Source of the DNA: Hyphomicrobiales bacterium
Lineage (GTDB): Bacteria > Pseudomonadota > Alphaproteobacteria > Rhizobiales > JAJFHB01
DNA: 7,537 nucleotides
Assembly (NCBI GenBank): GCA_021775795.1
Contig: JAJFHB010000361.1
Coordinates: 1-7,537 of the forward strand
Direction of reading: 5' to 3'
The notes beneath the pieces are model-generated. The model was not told where the DNA came from. It searched no databases and saw only the letters and a program-made list of their open reading frames with translations. This document shows positions 6,935 through 7,537 of this stretch, piece after piece; the stretch's first letter is position 1, and each line of letters starts with the position of its first letter. The translations under genes and the position numbers were made by a program.

Positions 6935-6963
6935 TCTATACCACAATTAGCGTATTCTATCAC
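6935..6963 (-). promoter_or_regulatory. Possible lysR promoter with embedded dyad (candidate autoregulatory site)
   Basis: Minus-strand GTGATA (6963-6958) and TATAGA (6940-6935) each match four of six consensus bases, with a 17-bp spacer; transcription would start about 18 nt before the lysR ATG. Between them lies ATAC-N10-GTAT (6938-6955), whose centre AATT is also symmetrical. LTTR sites often use ATAC/GTAT arms, but the usual spacing is seven bases rather than ten, so assignment to this regulator is tentative. Overlap with the -10 would suit autorepression. Confidence 0.3.
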
Positions 6964-6976
6964 TCAATGGAATGCT

Positions 6977-6982
6977 TATAAT
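6977..6982 (+). promoter_or_regulatory. Possible -10 element of the AraC-type gene
   Basis: A perfect TATAAT on the plus strand, with TG four bases before it. No good -35 lies 16-18 bp upstream, which would suit a promoter that needs an activator such as the divergent LysR protein. Transcription would start near 6989, giving a leader of about 66 nt. Confidence 0.35.
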
Positions 6983-6994
6983 GGCTTGCAAGGT

Positions 6995-7008
6995 CGGGCG
7001 AATGCCCG
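6995..7008. repeat. GC-rich short hairpin in the AraC-gene leader
   Basis: CGGGC and GCCCG form a perfect 5-bp stem around a GAAT loop. It would lie at the very 5' end of a transcript starting near 6989. No T-run follows, so it is not a terminator; it could stabilise the leader or mean nothing. Confidence 0.35.
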
Positions 7009-7054
7009 CCATCTCTAACTCCAAGGTGGAGTCGAAAACAATTGCAGGTACTTA

Positions 7055-7537
7055 ATGAGACGTAGCGTTGCACAGCGACATCGCCTGAACCGCGCTATGA
7101 ATTACGCGATATCGAACGTTTCTGAAGCGATCGACCTCGACTCGCTGGCTGATGTCGCATGCCTGTCTAAGTACCACTTTAGCAGAGTATTCAGATCGTA
7201 CTCTGGAGAAACACCGTTACACTTTCTCTGGCGTATCCGGCTGGAGCGGGCAGCCCGCACGCTGGTTTTTGTAAGAGACAAGGCCATTACGGATATCGCG
7301 CTTGGATGCGGGTTTTCCAGCTCACAAGTGCTGGCACATTCTTTTCAGCACAGGTTTCAGGTTTCTCCCCGCGAGTTCAGGTCGGCTAATCAGTGGAGCT
7401 ATTGCGGGTTTCCTTTTGATCACAGAGTGAACACACCGCTTCAACGGCCTTCCGATTTAACTCACAAAACCGGAGGAACACATTCACCGGTTCGTGTTGA
7501 ATACAGGCCCAGCTATCGTGTGGCCTATGTTCGCCAC
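7055..7537 (+). CDS. AraC-family regulator with C-terminal GyrI-like domain (3' end beyond window)
   Basis: The frame is open from the ATG at 7055 to the window end (161 codons, no stop). Residues about 10-110 are an AraC/XylS DNA-binding domain with two HTH motifs: LADVACLSKYHFSRVFRSYSG (31-51) and ITDIALGCGFSSSQ leading to HSFQHRFQVSPREFR (78-109). After a linker, VRVEYRPSYRVAYVRH (146-161) matches the first strand of GyrI-like (SbmC/Rob C-terminal type) effector-binding domains. The DNA-binding domain is therefore N-terminal, the reverse of classical AraC and the same order as E. coli Rob. GyrI-like domains bind small, often amphipathic or drug-like molecules, so a role in sensing toxic compounds is possible. 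AGG about seven bases before the ATG is the ribosome-binding site; a stop at 7016 excludes longer starts. It is divergent from lysR. Confidence 0.88.
   Translation, partial: MRRSVAQRHRLNRAMNYAISNVSEAIDLDSLADVACLSKYHFSRVFRSYSGETPLHFLWRIRLERAARTLVFVRDKAITDIALGCGFSSSQVLAHSFQHRFQVSPREFRSANQWSYCGFPFDHRVNTPLQRPSDLTHKTGGTHSPVRVEYRPSYRVAYVRH

Noticed and set aside
1..7537. CRISPR array, insertion sequence, tRNA, phage or toxin-antitoxin/defence genes
   Set aside because: No repeat-spacer pattern, transposase, terminal repeats, tRNA-like cloverleaf or defence-type domains were seen on either strand.

Overview
The window is about 7.5 kb of a mid-GC alphaproteobacterial chromosome. The left half carries a gene order I know from Hyphomicrobiales (Rhizobiales) and relatives: dusB (nifR3)-ntrB-ntrC read leftwards, with ispDF-cinA divergent and read rightwards. 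The fused IspDF and the CinA without an N-terminal molybdopterin-binding domain also fit an alphaproteobacterium. I cannot name a genus.

Left block (1-4120). Reading leftwards from 2275 are a tRNA-dihydrouridine synthase (dusB), the nitrogen-sensing histidine kinase ntrB, whose start overlaps the dusB stop, and the first 35 codons of the response regulator ntrC, cut by the window edge. Reading rightwards from 2425 are the bifunctional isoprenoid enzyme ispDF (MEP pathway) and, 7 nt later, cinA/pncC (nicotinamide-nucleotide amidase). The 149-bp divergent gap between dusB and ispDF contains a strong short hairpin or palindrome.

Right block (4121-7537). Past cinA the content looks accessory. 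A classical SDR oxidoreductase (leftwards) is divergent from a SAM-dependent methyltransferase (rightwards) that strongly resembles phosphoethanolamine N-methyltransferases but seems to lack residues that bind the phosphobase. Their shared 204-bp intergenic region holds a well-formed inverted repeat of 9-bp arms that could serve both promoters. A LysR-type regulator (leftwards, convergent with the methyltransferase) is divergent from an AraC-family regulator that begins a GyrI-like effector domain before the window ends. Their gap contains plausible promoters, a dyad and a GC-rich hairpin.

How the genes fit together: the left block is housekeeping (tRNA modification, nitrogen regulation, isoprenoid precursors, NAD salvage). 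The right block could be a small regulated amine or small-molecule modification locus, but no substrate can be read from the sequence. No tRNA, rRNA, CRISPR array, insertion sequence, phage gene or defence system was seen, and no stretch over 300 bases lacks a gene.
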